Shown here piece after piece: positions 46,599 to 58,689 of a stretch of 64,000 nucleotides of DNA; the first letter of the stretch is position 1; each line of letters opens with the position of its first letter. The translations under genes and the position numbers were made by a program. Location of the stretch: NCBI GenBank assembly GCA_905116865.2, contig CAJHNH020008532.1:531001-595000 (forward strand), written 5' to 3'. The notes below the pieces were generated by a model. That model had not been told where the DNA came from. It did no database searches and saw only the letters and a program-made list of their open reading frames with translations. The stretch is from Candidula unifasciata (taxonomy: Eukaryota > Mollusca > Gastropoda > Stylommatophora > Geomitridae).

Positions 46599-46768
46599 CT
46601 GGACATACAAACACTTGTTCATGATATAGTTTCTCAACACTTGTCCTAACATTTCATCAGTTTTATGTTTGTGTGTTTTGTTATCTCTGTATGGTCAGCT
46701 ATTCACAAAGAAAGAAATGTCCTGCAAGACAACAGCTGCTTTCTAAAGTCTGCATAAAATATGGAAAT

Positions 46769-46769
<1 letters not shown>

Positions 46770-46862
<93 letters not shown>
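46770..46862. repeat. (AT)n microsatellite
   Basis: About 85 bp of TA dinucleotides with one AATA interruption. Upstream of the LNS2 exon. Confidence 0.97.
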
Positions 46863-46863
<1 letters not shown>

Positions 46864-47100
46864 TGTTTGCGTATCTTTTACAAGACGTTGAAGAACCAAC
46901 CCCGGCAATTTTTTTTGGGCTGTTGTGATTTTTCTTGACAATTTCAACGTTCAGTAGTAGTTTGTCATTGGTCTTAAAGGGTCAGCTCTTAGTACCGCTG
47001 TTGAAACCAACGCAAGACAAACCGGTCGCAGCTGGATCTAACCCGATACCCCGGCATTACAAAGCGCGGTCGCAACGCCTAAGCTACAGACGCCATCTAA
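46863..47100 (-). mobile_element. tRNA-derived SINE, second family, copy 1
   Basis: Plus-strand order: GCGTATCTTTTACAAGACGT, GAAACCAACGCAAG, then CTAACCCGATACCCCGGCAT and GCCTAAGCTACAGACGCC, the complement of a tRNA-like head with A- and B-box. It is followed directly by a second, better conserved copy. Confidence 0.75.
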
Positions 47101-47102
47101 AA

Positions 47103-47345
47103 TATAAGTTAGTTGCGTATCCTTTACAGGACGTTGCAGAACCAACCCCCAACAGCCACTGGCTGTTGTGTTGTTTTTTAAGGCAAATTTACGTCCAGTA
47201 GTTTGCCATTGCCTCCTGGACGGTCGGCTTTCTTGATGCCACTGTTGAAACCAACGCAAGGCCCATGGCTCGCAGCTGGGATCGAACCCGGCATCCCGGC
47301 ATTACGAAGCGTTCGCATCGACTTAGCCACAGAGCCGACAACTAA
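47103..47345 (-). mobile_element. tRNA-derived SINE, second family, copy 2
   Basis: Same order as copy 1: GCGTATCCTTTACAGGACGT, GAAACCAACGCAAG, GATCGAACCCGGCATCCC (complement of B-box GGTTCGATC) and ACTTAGCCACAGAGCCGAC (head). The tRNA-like part is intact enough to recognise promoter boxes. Two head-to-tail copies in the same orientation suggest either a target preference or a tandem duplication. Confidence 0.8.
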
Positions 47346-47369
47346 AATATAACATAGTTTTAAAACCAA

Positions 47370-47850
47370 GTGATGTATTTATTTATTCCAACTCTGTGCT
47401 ACCAGGGCCAGACATGGTCACTCACAACAAACCATAAAAGAAAATTAGTAACCACGGAAATGAGATGTCTGAGAAGGGCTGTAGGTGTGACCATAAGAGA
47501 TAAGATCAGGAATGAGATCATAAGAGAACAAGTCGGCACAGAACCAATTCTGGATTACATACAAACACAGCAAGTGAAATGGTTTGCCCACTTAGAGAGA
47601 ATGCCTTGTGACACCATACCATACAAAGCATACATGAAAAGAGAAGAAGGACGTAGAGCACGGGGTAGACCAAGAACAATATGGAAGGATAACATCAGAG
47701 AAGCTATACAACAGCACGATGTGCCTATGGTCGAGGCAGCCAGAAGAGCTAGAAACAGAACCTTATATCTCCCTCGACACCCACAGCGGTAAAAGAAGAA
47801 GAAGAAGAAGAAGAAGAAGAAGAAGAAGACGTATTTTCAATTTTAATTGC
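47370..47850 (+). pseudogene. 5'-truncated non-LTR retrotransposon: RT C-terminus with GAA-rich tail
   Basis: 140-aa open frame, 47370-47792. It contains KLVTTEMRCLRRAVGVTIRD, IRNEIIREQVGTEPILDYIQ, QQVKWFAHLERMP and GRRARGRPRTIWKDNI, the standard C-terminal region of RTs of this type (TEMRFLRR...VKWFGHVxRM...GRPRxxWxDxI), then stop and an (AGA)n tail. The frame is intact, so the insertion is fairly young, but most of the RT is absent. Different lineage from the 30110 family. Confidence 0.8.
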
Positions 47851-47855
47851 TTTGG

Positions 47856-49175
47856 TCAAAGCGTTCTGTTGTATTTATGCGCATCTATTCCAATCCATCT
47901 GTTTAGCTTTCTAGTCGCAATTTATGTTGTATTTAGCACAACAGCTATATATTAAGCCTTAGGAAGGAAGAAGGGAGGAAATGAATCAAATAGATTCGCT
48001 GCTTCTATCTCTGCAATTGATTATGTTTGTGCGTCAGTGAGTGTGCGCCAAAACTGGGATACAAAAAATGACAGCCCAGAGTTTTTAATGTCATAAGATA
48101 ACGTTGGTTTGAGGATCGGGGATCAAAGGTTGCCAGGAAACAGGCAGACAGGAAAGATTTCTTCCTGTTAATGCTCCGCTGTGTTCTGAATTCTGACTGA
48201 GTCAAAATTTGAACTCCTGCAGTTGTTGACATAGCGTCGTCTTAGATAAATGTTTACATTTTGGCACTGGGTATTTTCTTTCAGTGTAATATATATATAT
48301 ATTGTAATATGAAGGTGATTGGTTCAAATCTTGGCAAATCGATCAAAGATAGATGTAGTTCCCCAGCCGATGCCTAAGAAGATGAGGTGTAAGACCTTCC
48401 CGTGTTGTAGGTCACGATACATGAGATAGGATGGCTACTTCTCTTCAGGCATTCTTCAGAGATAATTTCACAGTGTATTTGTTTTGAAGACGATTGTCAG
48501 GAGTTTGGGAATTAAAGCAGGATCCGACAAAAATCAACACATTTCTAAGTCATTTCAAGAGAAAGAATATAAAAGAGCTCATCGCTTTAGCATCTGTAAA
48601 GTTTGCAGCAGTCCCATCGAGTTGTGCAGTTTTCCCCCCCCCCCCCCCCCCTAATTTGTAACCCCTCTCGGAGTTGCCTCTAACCCTGCTTCTGCTGCAA
48701 CAAAGAACGAGAAAAGAATGAAGAGCCTGAAGAATCGTAAAATGACATGTGCTTTGAATTGTTTCATTAAAGAATTTCCCTCCACATTTTTAATTCATTA
48801 AAGTGTATCTATTATTCTTGGCTTTCTCTTTTACTTGTTGGGGCGTCTTGCACTTTTGACAACCTCGACCATCAAGTTTTTCTGATGTGATTTTTTTCAC
48901 TAGCTCTTAGTTGATCTTTCGCTCCACACCCTTCTCTGTTGATGTATGCGTTGTATTGTGCAGCACTACAAGGTAGTCTCTTTAAGTGGACAACCCATTT
49001 TATTTGCTGTCTTTGTATATCATTTAGAACTGTTTCGGTGGCGACTTTTCTCTTCTGACATAAATCCTAACCATATTTTTTTTGAGGGAGGGGGTGGGGG
49101 GTGTCAAGTATAATTAACTGCTTGAAAAAGAATTTTATTTTCATGTTTATTCCTCGGACCAACACACGAGTTATT

Positions 49176-49210
<35 letters not shown>
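47856..49210. other. no gene recognised
   Basis: Upstream intron or intergenic DNA. Contains a short TA tract (48288-48302), a run of about 18 C (48633-48650) and a (CT)n tract (49183-49213). Open frames are short with no recognisable domain. Confidence 0.55.
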
Positions 49211-49214
<4 letters not shown>

Positions 49215-49217
<3 letters not shown>

Positions 49218-49285
49218 TTTTGAGATTCGACCCTGGCCGCTGTTGTGACGAACTCAGCCACTATGCCACAGCTAGAAGACACCCG
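49215..49285 (-). mobile_element. tRNA-like SINE head, antisense
   Basis: Complement reads AGCTGTGGCATAGTGGCTGA (A-box) and GGGTCGAATCTC (B-box) with tRNA-like spacing. Only the head is recognisable; directly preceded by a (CT)n tract that could be its tail. Confidence 0.6.
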
Positions 49286-49524
49286 TCTGCTCTTACTTTC
49301 AGTTGAGCCCTTAGCATGTCCTCTTGTTCCTTCTTAACTGACGTTTTAATCCTTAATCGTTATAAAAATTTCTCGTCTTTTCACAGTCGCCATGTAATGG
49401 AGTTGTTAACAAATCATTTAACTAGGACACTGCGACCACGTCGAGAATAGATAAAAGATAACAGCACCCTATCTAGAAATAATTAACTTTGTATATTAGT
49501 TAACCGTACATTCTTTAAACTGTA

Positions 49525-49640
49525 TACGATCATCATCATCAAGTGCTTGCCCAGCTGGCGTGAGCGACAATAGTTCTCCACACATGCCGTATCAGTTCTT
49601 GTGCTGACACCTTTCCATGACGTAACCAAATTCTGTCACA
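49525..49640 (-). mobile_element. non-LTR element 3' tail, antisense
   Basis: Plus-strand CATCATCATCAAGTGCTTGC, then GGCGTGAGCGACAATAG and CCGTATCAGTTCTTGTGCTG parallel 45490-45600 and the complement of 30480-30575. Confidence 0.65.
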
Positions 49641-50109
49641 AACATTGTCTCGTTGTCTGTCTCTATATCATTCCTATAAATATTTTTTAATGGTCACCGT
49701 GTGTTCTTTTAGTTCTCTTCTTATAATATATAGGGGACTGAAATAAAAGGAAAGGGGGGAGGGGGTGGTGGTGGAAGTTGTCTCTCTGAATCGTTGTCAT
49801 ATTTGTGATAACCTCTGTTTGTGGTCTAGTCTTCCTCCCGACTTTAAGATAACTTCTTTTGACTTAGATTTTTATTGTATACCTCTGTTGTTTTCTTCTG
49901 CGTTCGTACTTTTATTGGCGGTAGGCACGTTGTGTTGTGGTTTACAGCATGGCTGAGCTATATGTTTCTTTCGGCCTAACAGAACCGATGTCAGCAAACC
50001 CCCAATTAGTAACCTTTTACGACATGCTTGTTTGGGGGGGGGGGGTATTATGCATGTTCTCCACTTCCTCTCCCCCACCAATGGAGCAGTGGAGCTCACA
50101 CTAGTAAAG

Positions 50110-50370
50110 ATATCACAATGAATATTTTCGTCTAATAAGCTAACTGTTCAAAATTCAAAGTATGTAAACGATACAAGAACAAAACTCAAATCTTGAGGTA
50201 CGACAGAAAGGGAGGCATGCGTTTTTAATGGATATAACACTAAACAAAAAGATAACTACACACACATATCCATATTGAATAATTGGAGATGAATTTAGAT
50301 AGGCAACATGTCGGTGTGGTGTCATGTGAATGGATGTATTGTAAAAACAGAGATAAACTTTCCAATTAGG
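50110..50370. other. no feature seen
   Basis: AT-rich sequence upstream of the gene segment shown here. Nothing recognised. Confidence 0.6.
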
Positions 50371-50424
50371 TAAAGATGCAAAGGTGTAGAGATCTCCACC
50401 TTAGCCTGTCCCTGAGTGTGTTTG

Positions 50425-50582
50425 CGCTGACGACAGCCTTTCTGTACGGACTGATAAGAGCCTTTTTGTACCGACTGACGACAGCCGTTCTGTACGGACT
50501 GATGAGAGCCTTTTTGTACGGACTGGCAAGAGCCTTTCTGTACGGACTGATGAGAGCCTTTCTATACGGACTGATGACAGAA
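50425..50582. repeat. 24-bp minisatellite
   Basis: About seven copies of TTTCTGTACGGACTGATGAG plus AGCC. Multiple of 3, so it gives 8-residue repeats (AFLYGLMR) on the plus strand and SPYRKALI on the minus strand; neither has gene context. Confidence 0.93.
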
Positions 50583-51268
50583 AAGCTGCAGGAGGTCGTG
50601 TGGCTGATGTAGCAACTGTGCTCGCTTGCGTGCTTGTCACGTGCATCGAATGAGCACACATAGACTTTGTATCTGTGTCAGAAAGAAATCATTGAGTTTG
50701 AAGGCTTCAGCGCGTGTTGTCTCACGTTTAGCCGGGAACAATCCTGATCTGAGACATTCCGACAGTAACCCTAGCCCATAATCCTCTACTGCGATTAGAT
50801 ATTTTATTTTTAAATAATCCACATATCCATTTCGCTGCTGGGTGCCGGAAGTGACACTTCAGCCAAAACAAATATTCCCGTTGGATATTTAAATAATGAA
50901 TTTAAAAATAAAAAGGATATATTGGTATGTTGTGAGGCACTACTCAAGAGTGACAACGGAAAACAAAGGGTTTTGAAGATCCACGTGTTTTCATTCGAGA
51001 TCATAAGATATCAAATTAGTTCACGTGAATTGTACTATGAACAAGTCTCTTCCGTGTATTTGTTTCTTGGAAGATTTGTTCAGATAACATTGGTTATAAC
51101 TGAGATATTCAGCTAACTGTTCATTTTGTTTTCAGAACCTGCCTCTCTGTTGATCCCACGTTGCAGCAGTTGATGTCTGTCTAACTGGGACATCTGTCAT
51201 CACTTAAGAGATTGACTTATCTGCCCTTTGCTCATTTTTTTTGGGTCCCTACATCAAATGTCCAATAA

Positions 51269-51668
51269 GGCTTTCCTTCGAAAAAACGGGCACTAAAGAT
51301 TGCGGCCGCAAAATATCCATTCGAGCCGCAGTCACGTGTCAATTGCGCATCTCCGGCTACTTAATTTGCGGTTTTCCGGCGACTGTCGCCACCGCCACGT
51401 GGCTCCCACGCCGCTCACGCGGCGTGGATTGGGGCTAAACTAGATGGCTATGACTCATGAGCAAACCTTCAGGAGATGCCGAAGCTGCAGCTCGTGGGTC
51501 CTAGCCATCTAGTTTAGCTGGGGGCCACGTGGCGGTAGCGGTTGTAGGCGGAAAACCGCCGGAAAACCGCAAATTAAGTAGCCGGAAGTGCGCAATTGAC
51601 ACGTGATTGCGGATCGAACGGATATTTTGCGACCGCCATCTTTAGTGCCCGTTATTCCAAGGATAGCC
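51269..51668. mobile_element. foldback MITE, copy 2 (400 bp)
   Basis: Long inverted repeat with ends GGCTTTCCTTCGAAAAAACG and, as complement of the right end, GGCTATCCTTGGAATAACGG. The shared centre is GGGGCTAAACTAGATGGCT and its inverse. It is flanked on both sides by TCCAATAA, a perfect 8-bp target site duplication. The 8-bp size fits hAT-like transposons, though the foldback structure is unusual and the ends are not classical hAT ends. Confidence 0.92.
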
Positions 51669-51847
51669 TCCAATAAATTTCCCCACAAAAATATCCGGGA
51701 TTACTGAATGACAGGCAATCATGATCTCTGCTTTTTGTGCACGTCCACGAGCATTTGTTGTCTCTGCCCACACTACTGGTTCACTTGACCAATAAAAACA
51801 CTCAGGCAAAAGTATAAACAGATGGTAGAATAAGACACAGGTATAAA

Positions 51848-52030
51848 CAAGCTTGCACAGAGCTATTCATGCAAGCAAGCGCACGATAAACAGAGCTATC
51901 CATGCAAGCAAGCGCACGATAAACAGAGCTATCCATGCAAGCAAGCGCACGATAAACAGAGCTATCCATGCAAGCAAGCGCACGATAAACAGAACTATCC
52001 ATGCAACCAACGCCTCAAATAGAGCTATCC
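51848..52030. repeat. 33-bp minisatellite
   Basis: Five copies, the last diverged, of a unit containing AGAGCTATCCATGCAAGCAA and GCGCACGATAAAC. Multiple of 3, open on both strands, not a gene. Confidence 0.93.
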
Positions 52031-52324
52031 AAGACGTGACGTAATGGCCAAGAAGTCACACAGACTTCCTTATTTGGGTTAATTCATTTGTTGTGTTTTG
52101 ATGACCATTGATTTTGACATTATTTTAAACAAAATACGACACACATAAATATATGCTTGGCATCCTTTGATGTACAGTCAGTCAGAACTGTTTCTGGTGT
52201 AAATAAATATTTCTTACAAAGACGATGAAAGGCACGTCACAAGGCACACAAAATAGATCTCTTTTGCATTAAATCAAAATAATACAAATCATGCCAGCCA
52301 ATCAGCGCGTTACTTACATAGCAG

Positions 52325-53150
52325 ACACCTTTATCCCTAGTCAGCTGGACAAATATACGTAAGTAAAGATACTGTTAATTTATTACTTTATCTCTAATTA
52401 GCTGGACAAATATACGTATAGGTGAAGACTGTTAATGTATTACTTTATCTCTAATTAGCTGGACAAATATACGTATAGGTGAAGACTGTTAATGTATTAC
52501 TTTATTTCTAATTAGCTGGACAAATATACGTATAGGTGAAGACTGTAAATGTATTACTTTATATCTAATTAGAAGGACAAACTATACATTTAGGCGAGGA
52601 GACTGTAAATGTATTACTTTATCTCTAATTAGAAGGACAAACTATACATTTAGGCGAAGAGACTGTAACTGTATTACTTTATCTCTAATTATAAGGACAA
52701 ACTATACATTTAGGCGAAGAGACTGTAAATGTATTACTTTATCTCTAATTAGCTGGACAAACTATACATTTAGGCGAAGAGACTGTAAATGTATTACTTT
52801 ATATCTAATTAGAAGGACAAACTATAAATTTAGGCGAAGAGACTGTAAATGTATTACTTTATCTCTAATTAGAAGGACAAACTATACATTAAGGCGAAGA
52901 GACTGTAAATGTATTTCTTTATCTCTAATTAGAAGGACAAACTATACATTTAGGCGAAGAGACTTAAATGTATTACTTTATCTCTAATTAGAAGGACAAA
53001 CTATACATTTAGGCGAAAAGACTGTAAATGTATTACTTTATCTCTAATTAGCTGGGCAAACTATACATTTAGGCGAAGAGACTGTAAATGTATTACTTTA
53101 TCTCTAATTAGAAGGACAAACTATATGTAAAGGTGTAGACTGTTAATAAA
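52325..53150. repeat. 60-bp minisatellite
   Basis: About thirteen copies; the central ones are exactly 60 bp and contain GTATTACTTTATCTCTAATT, AGAAGGACAAACTATACATT and TAGGCGAAGAGACTGTAAAT. The left copies have a 55-bp form with TATACGTATAGGTGAAGACT. Decayed copies continue to about 53800. Confidence 0.93.
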
Positions 53151-54750
53151 ACAGTAACTATAGTGAGCTGACAAGAATATACATTAAGTGAATAATATGT
53201 TAACATATTACTTTATCCGTGATAAATCTGACAAAATAAACGTATAGATTAAGACTGTATTTATGTATTAATATATCCTTAGAAAAAATATACTCCAATA
53301 TGAATATTATAGTTTGTATGTTTTTACTAGCGTTCAGAAAGCAATAGCAAACTACTGAACGTATATTTGCATGGAAAATGCACAACAGCCCAAAAAAAAA
53401 AAAAAACTGCTGTTGTTCCTGTAGAGAATATGCAACTAACTATTACTAGCGAGCTGGATAAAATACACATATATATGTAGACTGTGACAAAATGTTACGC
53501 TTTCCATAGAGAACTTTACGGAATATACCTACAAATATAGACTATGTTAACGGGTAAATCTCTTGTTCATAGTGAGCTATACAAAATGTACCTATAGATG
53601 ATCGACTGTGTTTATTCTGTTCCCAGCGTGCCAGATGAATTCACATTTAGATGTGGATTAATTTAAATGTTTACTCTTTACTGGTAACTTAGACAAGATA
53701 TACCTGTTTATGTGTGTGTATGAATAACGCGAGCTAAACAAAATATACGTATAGATGAATATTGTGTTTATATAGTTTACGTGATAGTTTCCAAGTTCCT
53801 TTGCACGTCTTGTCAACAACGCCTACAAATCCAGTGTGGTGGCATTAATCCCTTTGTGTGTGTGTGTGGACAGTATTTTTTCCTGTGATATATTGTGTCC
53901 AAACTCAGCGACCCAACCCACTCCCCCCCCCCCGTGTGTGTATGTGTGTGTGTTCACAAAGAATTTCTGGCTCGCAGAAGCCGTGTTATTTCTTCAACAC
54001 CCCACGTAAGACCAATGTTAGTCTATGGAGTCGCACAGTCACACACAACTCAAGTGCTTGAATCAGTCAGTGCCTGTTAAAACTGTGTGGCCGACCCATC
54101 ACACGACTGCACACGTCTGCACCGTACTCACACAGTGGGGCAGTTACAGAACATTTGTAGAAAGCCATGCTGTCAGTATACTGAAACTTTATGTTTAAGT
54201 GTATGACTCTATAGACTGACATCGTCTTTATACGTCCACAATCATTTGCTAAAAATAGAAAGTGAAGACAAAGACACGTGACCCCTACTTTGCTGGCACT
54301 TTCAAGTCTTACCAGACGAGAACATACATAGGCGACCGGGTCACCCACTGCTCGCCGGTAGACGACTTTGTCACCGGTCGGGGGGGGGGCGAGCATTTGG
54401 GTAGGTCTCTATTGATCGTATAATTTCTACAAGAGTCCTTTTCAGGGCTGCTTGGTGACGACCAATGCTTAGCCATTTTATATGGCACAAATAACCTAGT
54501 CACAATTATAATCTAAAGTTGCCCAGTTGGGGATTCTGGTTGAACATGACCATTTTTGTTTTGTTTTGAGCAAAGCTAACGGCGACAGAATTCCATTGTG
54601 CTATAGGAAAGAATAAATATCGCAGCCTATCGCGATAGACATTTCGACAACAGATGAACATCCTCATCTCTATGGCATCAAGCCTGAACAGTTTAGCAGA
54701 AGCCATGAGGTGCCCATGCAGTATAAAATGCTTCTCAGTAGTTAGTTAGT
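53151..54750. other. decayed array copies, then no gene recognised
   Basis: 53151-53800 contains older copies of the 60-bp unit (AGCTGACAAGAATATAC, AAAATATACGTATAGATGAA). From 53855 there are short GT tracts and a C run (53926-53936). The rest has only short frames with no recognisable domain. Confidence 0.6.
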
Positions 54751-54764
54751 TGGGTTATCATCAT

Positions 54765-54850
54765 CCCACTACGGATACGTCCATAAGTGCTCAGATCCGC
54801 CCCTCAGTATGAACCCCAACGTCCGACGGCTAATAGTACCAGTTCTATGT
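54765..54850 (+). repeat. dispersed repeat fragment, family C
   Basis: ACGTCCATAAGTGCTCAGAT and GACGGCTAATAGTACCAGTT match 33235-33300 in the same order. Class unknown. Confidence 0.5.
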
Positions 54851-55214
54851 TGATTAACAAGTCTTCTGGCGTGTCTGGTGTGCGTCTCGTTTTTTGCAAT
54901 GCTGATCTTAATTATGCTTCTCGATCTGTCTTTTTTACTCCAAGAGAAAGGTAACACCAATATATTTGAAATACAGCAAGCTGCAGAAACTGTCAGGCTA
55001 TAAGAGCAGTACTTTGTCTGCTCGCCTGTTGGAGCTTCCTTCCTAGACCTGCTGACCCTAAACCTCCCATAATAAAAGTGTTTAAAAAAAAGCTGTTGTG
55101 GACAAAAAAGTTTCAATTCGTACCCTTTGTATACACCACATTTAAGAATGATCTTATGTTAGATTGACTACTGTTGCCTTTAACAATGAATTAATTATAA
55201 CTGTGCCATTCCTG

Positions 55215-55450
55215 CCAGGGGAACCTCCGTGGTGAAGCGGTTAGAAGCTCGCCCGCGGATTCAAAGGTCGTAGGTTCAAACCCGCACGGAGCCATATTTT
55301 TTTCAAACATGACATTGGCTTCCTGGTCGACGCAGTTGACCTCATCAGCCATTGGTGCCGGTTGTTCTGTAAAAAACATTAGTTCAGCCCGACGCGTCAC
55401 TGGTGTGTAAAGGGACCTATACTTTAGTTGATGACTGCCAGGCCAGCCTC
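55215..55450 (+). mobile_element. tRNA-derived SINE, third family
   Basis: Head GGAACCTCCGTGGTGAAGCG at 55220, B-box AGGTTCAAACCC at 55272 and CACGGAGCC, which can close an acceptor-like stem with the start. The body contains GTTGACCTCATCAGCCATTG and ends with TAAAGGGACCTATACTTTA. The minus-strand 105-aa frame across it (PCGFEPTTFESAGELLTAS) is the usual meaningless read of a SINE. Confidence 0.8.
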
Positions 55451-55499
55451 CCTGTTTGACATCATGATGGCGCCCCGAAGCAGTCTTGTTCTTTTCCGG

Positions 55500-57142
55500 A
55501 AGCTTCATGTAGTCGCAGATGTCACAGACTTCCCTAACGGAAGCTTCATGTAGTCGCAGATGTCACAGACTTCCCTAACGGAAGCTTCATGTAGTCGCAG
55601 ATGTCACAGACTTCCCTAACGGAAGCTTCATGTAGTCGCAGATGTCACAGACTTCCCTAACGGAAGCTTCATGTAGTCGCAGATGTCACAGACTTCCCTA
55701 ACGGAAGCTTCATGTAGTCGCAGATGTCACAGACTTCCCTAACGGAAGCTTCATGTAGTCGCAGATGTCACAGACTTCCCTAACGGAAGCTTCATGTAGT
55801 CGCAGATGTCACAGACTTCCCTAACGGAAGCTTCATGTAGTCGCAGATGTCACAGACTTCCTAACGGAAGCTTCATGTAGTCGCAGATGTCACAGACTTC
55901 CCTAACGGAAGCTTCATGTAGTCGCAGATGTAACGGAAGCTTCGCAGATGTCACAGACTTCCCTAACGGAAGCTTCATGTAGTCGCAGATGTCACAGACT
56001 TCCCTAACGGAAGCTTCATGTAGTCGCAGATGTCACAGACTTCCCTAACGGAAGGTAGTCGCAGCTGTCTTCCCTAACGGAAGCTTCATGTAGTCGCAGA
56101 TGTCACAGACTTCCCTAACGGAAGCTTCATGTAGTCGCAGATGTCACAGACTTCCCTAACGGAAGCTTCATGTAGTCGCAGATGTCACAGACTTCCCTAA
56201 CGGAAGCTTCATGTAGTCGCAGATGTCACAGACTTCCCTAACGGAAGCTTCATGTAGTCGCAGATGTCACAGACTTCCCTAACGGAAGCTTCATGTAGTC
56301 GCAGATGTCACAGACTAACGGAAGACTTCGCAGATGTCACAGACTTCCCTAACGGAAGCTTCATGTAGTCGCAGATGTCACAGACTTCCCTAACGGAAGC
56401 TTCATGTAGTCGCAGATGTCACAGACTTCCCTAACGGAAGCTTCATGTAGTCGCAGATGTCACAGACTTCCCTAACGGAAGCTTCATGTAGTCGCAGATG
56501 TCACAGACTTCCCTAACGGAAGCTTCATGTAGTCGCAGATGTCACAGACTTCCCTAACGGAAGCTTCATGTAGTCGCAGATGTCACAGACTTCCCTAACG
56601 GAAGCTTCATGTAGTCGCAGATGTCACAGACTTCCCTAACGGAAGCTTCATGTAGTCGCAGATGTCACAGACTTTCCCTAACGGAAGCTTCATGTAGTCG
56701 CAGATGTCACAGACTTCCCTAACGGAAGCTTCATGTAGTCGCAGATGTCACAGACTTCCCTAACGGAAGCTTCATGTAGTCGCAGATGTCACAGACTTCC
56801 CTAACGGAAGCTTCATGTAGTCGCAGATGTCACAGACTTCCCTAACGGAAGCTTCATGTAGTCGCAGATGTCACAGACTTCCCTAACGGAAGCTTCATGT
56901 AGTCGCAGATGTCACAGACTTCCCTAACGGAAGCTTCATGTAGTCGCAGATGTCACAGACTTCCCTAACGGAAGCTTCATGTAGTCGCAGATGTCACAGA
57001 CTTCCCTAACGGAAGCTTCATGTAGTCGCAGATGTCACAGACTTCCCTAACGGAAGCTTCATGTAGTCGCAGATGTCACAGACTTCCCTAACGGAAGCTT
57101 CATGTAGTCGCAGATGTCACAGACTTCCCTAACGGAAGCTGG
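55500..57142. repeat. 41-bp minisatellite, highly homogeneous
   Basis: About 40 copies of a unit with GGAAGCTTCATGTAGTCGCA, GATGTCACAGACTTC and CCTAAC. Nearly all copies are identical; irregular ones are at about 55930, 56055 and 56315. The first copy continues from SINE-flanking sequence. Homogeneity points to recent expansion or ongoing homogenisation. Confidence 0.96.
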
Positions 57143-57194
57143 CGCCCAGGGGATCTATGGGTAACTCGTGGCATCTCCGGCGCTGTTTTTAATA

Positions 57195-58640
57195 GGATTT
57201 ATATGTTGTAGGTTATCACATCTACTAGGGGTCAGGGTATGTGTGTTATAGGTTATCACATCTATAGGGGTCAGGGTATGTGTGTTATAGGTTATCACAT
57301 CTATAGGGTCAGGGTATGTGTGTTTTAGGTTATCACTCTAGTAGGGATCAAGGTATGAGTGTTATATGTTATCACGTCTAGTAGGGGTCAGGGTATGTGT
57401 GTTATATGTTATCACATCTATTAGGGGTCAGGGTATGTGTTTTATATGTTATCACATCCAGTAGGGGTCAAGGTATGTGTGTTTAAAGTTATCACGTCTA
57501 GTAGAGGTCAGGGTATGTGTGTTACAGGTTATTACGTCTAGTAGGGGTCAGGTTATGTGTGTTATAGGTTATCACGTCTAGTAGGAGTCACGGTATGTGT
57601 GTTATATGTTATCACATATAGTAGGGGTCAAGGTATTGTGTTAAAAGTTATCACGTCTAGTAGGGGTCAAGGTATGTGTGTTATATGTTATCACATCTAG
57701 TAGGGGTCAGGGTATGTGTGTTATAGATTATCACTCTAGTAGGGATCAAGGTATGAGTGTTATATGTTATCACATCTATTAGGGGTCAGGGTATGTGTGT
57801 TACAGGTTATCACGTCTAGTAAGGGTTGAGGTATGTGTGTTATATGTTATCACGTCTAGAGGGGTCAGGGTAAGTGTGTTATGTGTTATCACGTCTAGTA
57901 GGGGTCAGGGTATGTGTGTTGTAGGTTATCACATATAGTAGGGGTCAGGGTATGTGTGTTATATATTATCACATCTAGTTGGGGTCAGGGTATGTGTGTT
58001 ATAGGTTATCCCATCTAGTAGGGGTCAGGGTATGTGTGTTATATGCTATCACATCTATAGGGATCAGGGTATGTGTGTTATAGGCTATCACATCTAGTAG
58101 GGGTCAGGGTATGTGTGTTATATGTTATCACATATAGTAGGGGTCAGGGTATGTGTATTATAAGTTATCGCATCTAGTAGGAGTCAGGTTATGTGTGTTA
58201 TAATTTATCACGTCTTGTAGGGGTCTGGGTATGTGTGTTATATGTTATCACATCTAGTAGGGGTCAGAGTATGTGTGTTATATGTTATCACATCTATAGG
58301 GGTCAGGGTATGTGTGTTATTTGTTATCACATCTATAGGGGTCATGGTATGTGTGTTATATGTTATCACATCTATAGGGATCAGGGTATGTGTGTTGTAT
58401 GTTATCACATCTATAGGGGTCAGGGTAAGTGTGTTATATGTTATCACATCTATAGGGGACAGGGTATGAGTGTTATATGTTATCACATCTATAGGGGTCA
58501 GGGTATGTGTGTTATATGTTATCACATCTATAGGGGTCAGGGTATGTGTGTTATATGTTATCACATCTATAGGGGTCAGGGTATGTGTGTTATATGTTAT
58601 TACATCTATAGGGGTCAGGGTATGTGTGAAAGACGACTGG
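57195..58640. repeat. 39-40-bp minisatellite
   Basis: About 36 copies of a unit containing GGGGTCAGGGTATGTGTGTT and ATATGTTATCACATCTA, with TAGTAGG or TATAGG forms. The right part is regular enough to leave long frames open on both strands (up to 157 aa), which are artefacts. Confidence 0.94.
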
Positions 58641-58689
58641 GCTGGAGAAGCTGGAAACGGTCGTAGTGTGGACAGGCTATTCGTTGCGA

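Noticed and set aside
54067..55116. Minus-strand frames of 109 and 115 aa as upstream neurexin exons (EGF1 or LNS1)
   Set aside because: No Cys spacing, LNS blocks or splice sites that fit; composition looks non-coding.
55500..57142. CRISPR-like array
   Set aside because: Units are contiguous with no variable spacers, and the genome is eukaryotic. The same holds for the other tandem arrays.
58193..58666. 157-aa plus-strand frame with ICYHIYRGQGM repeats
   Set aside because: Product of the 39-bp array; equally long frames exist on the opposite strand.
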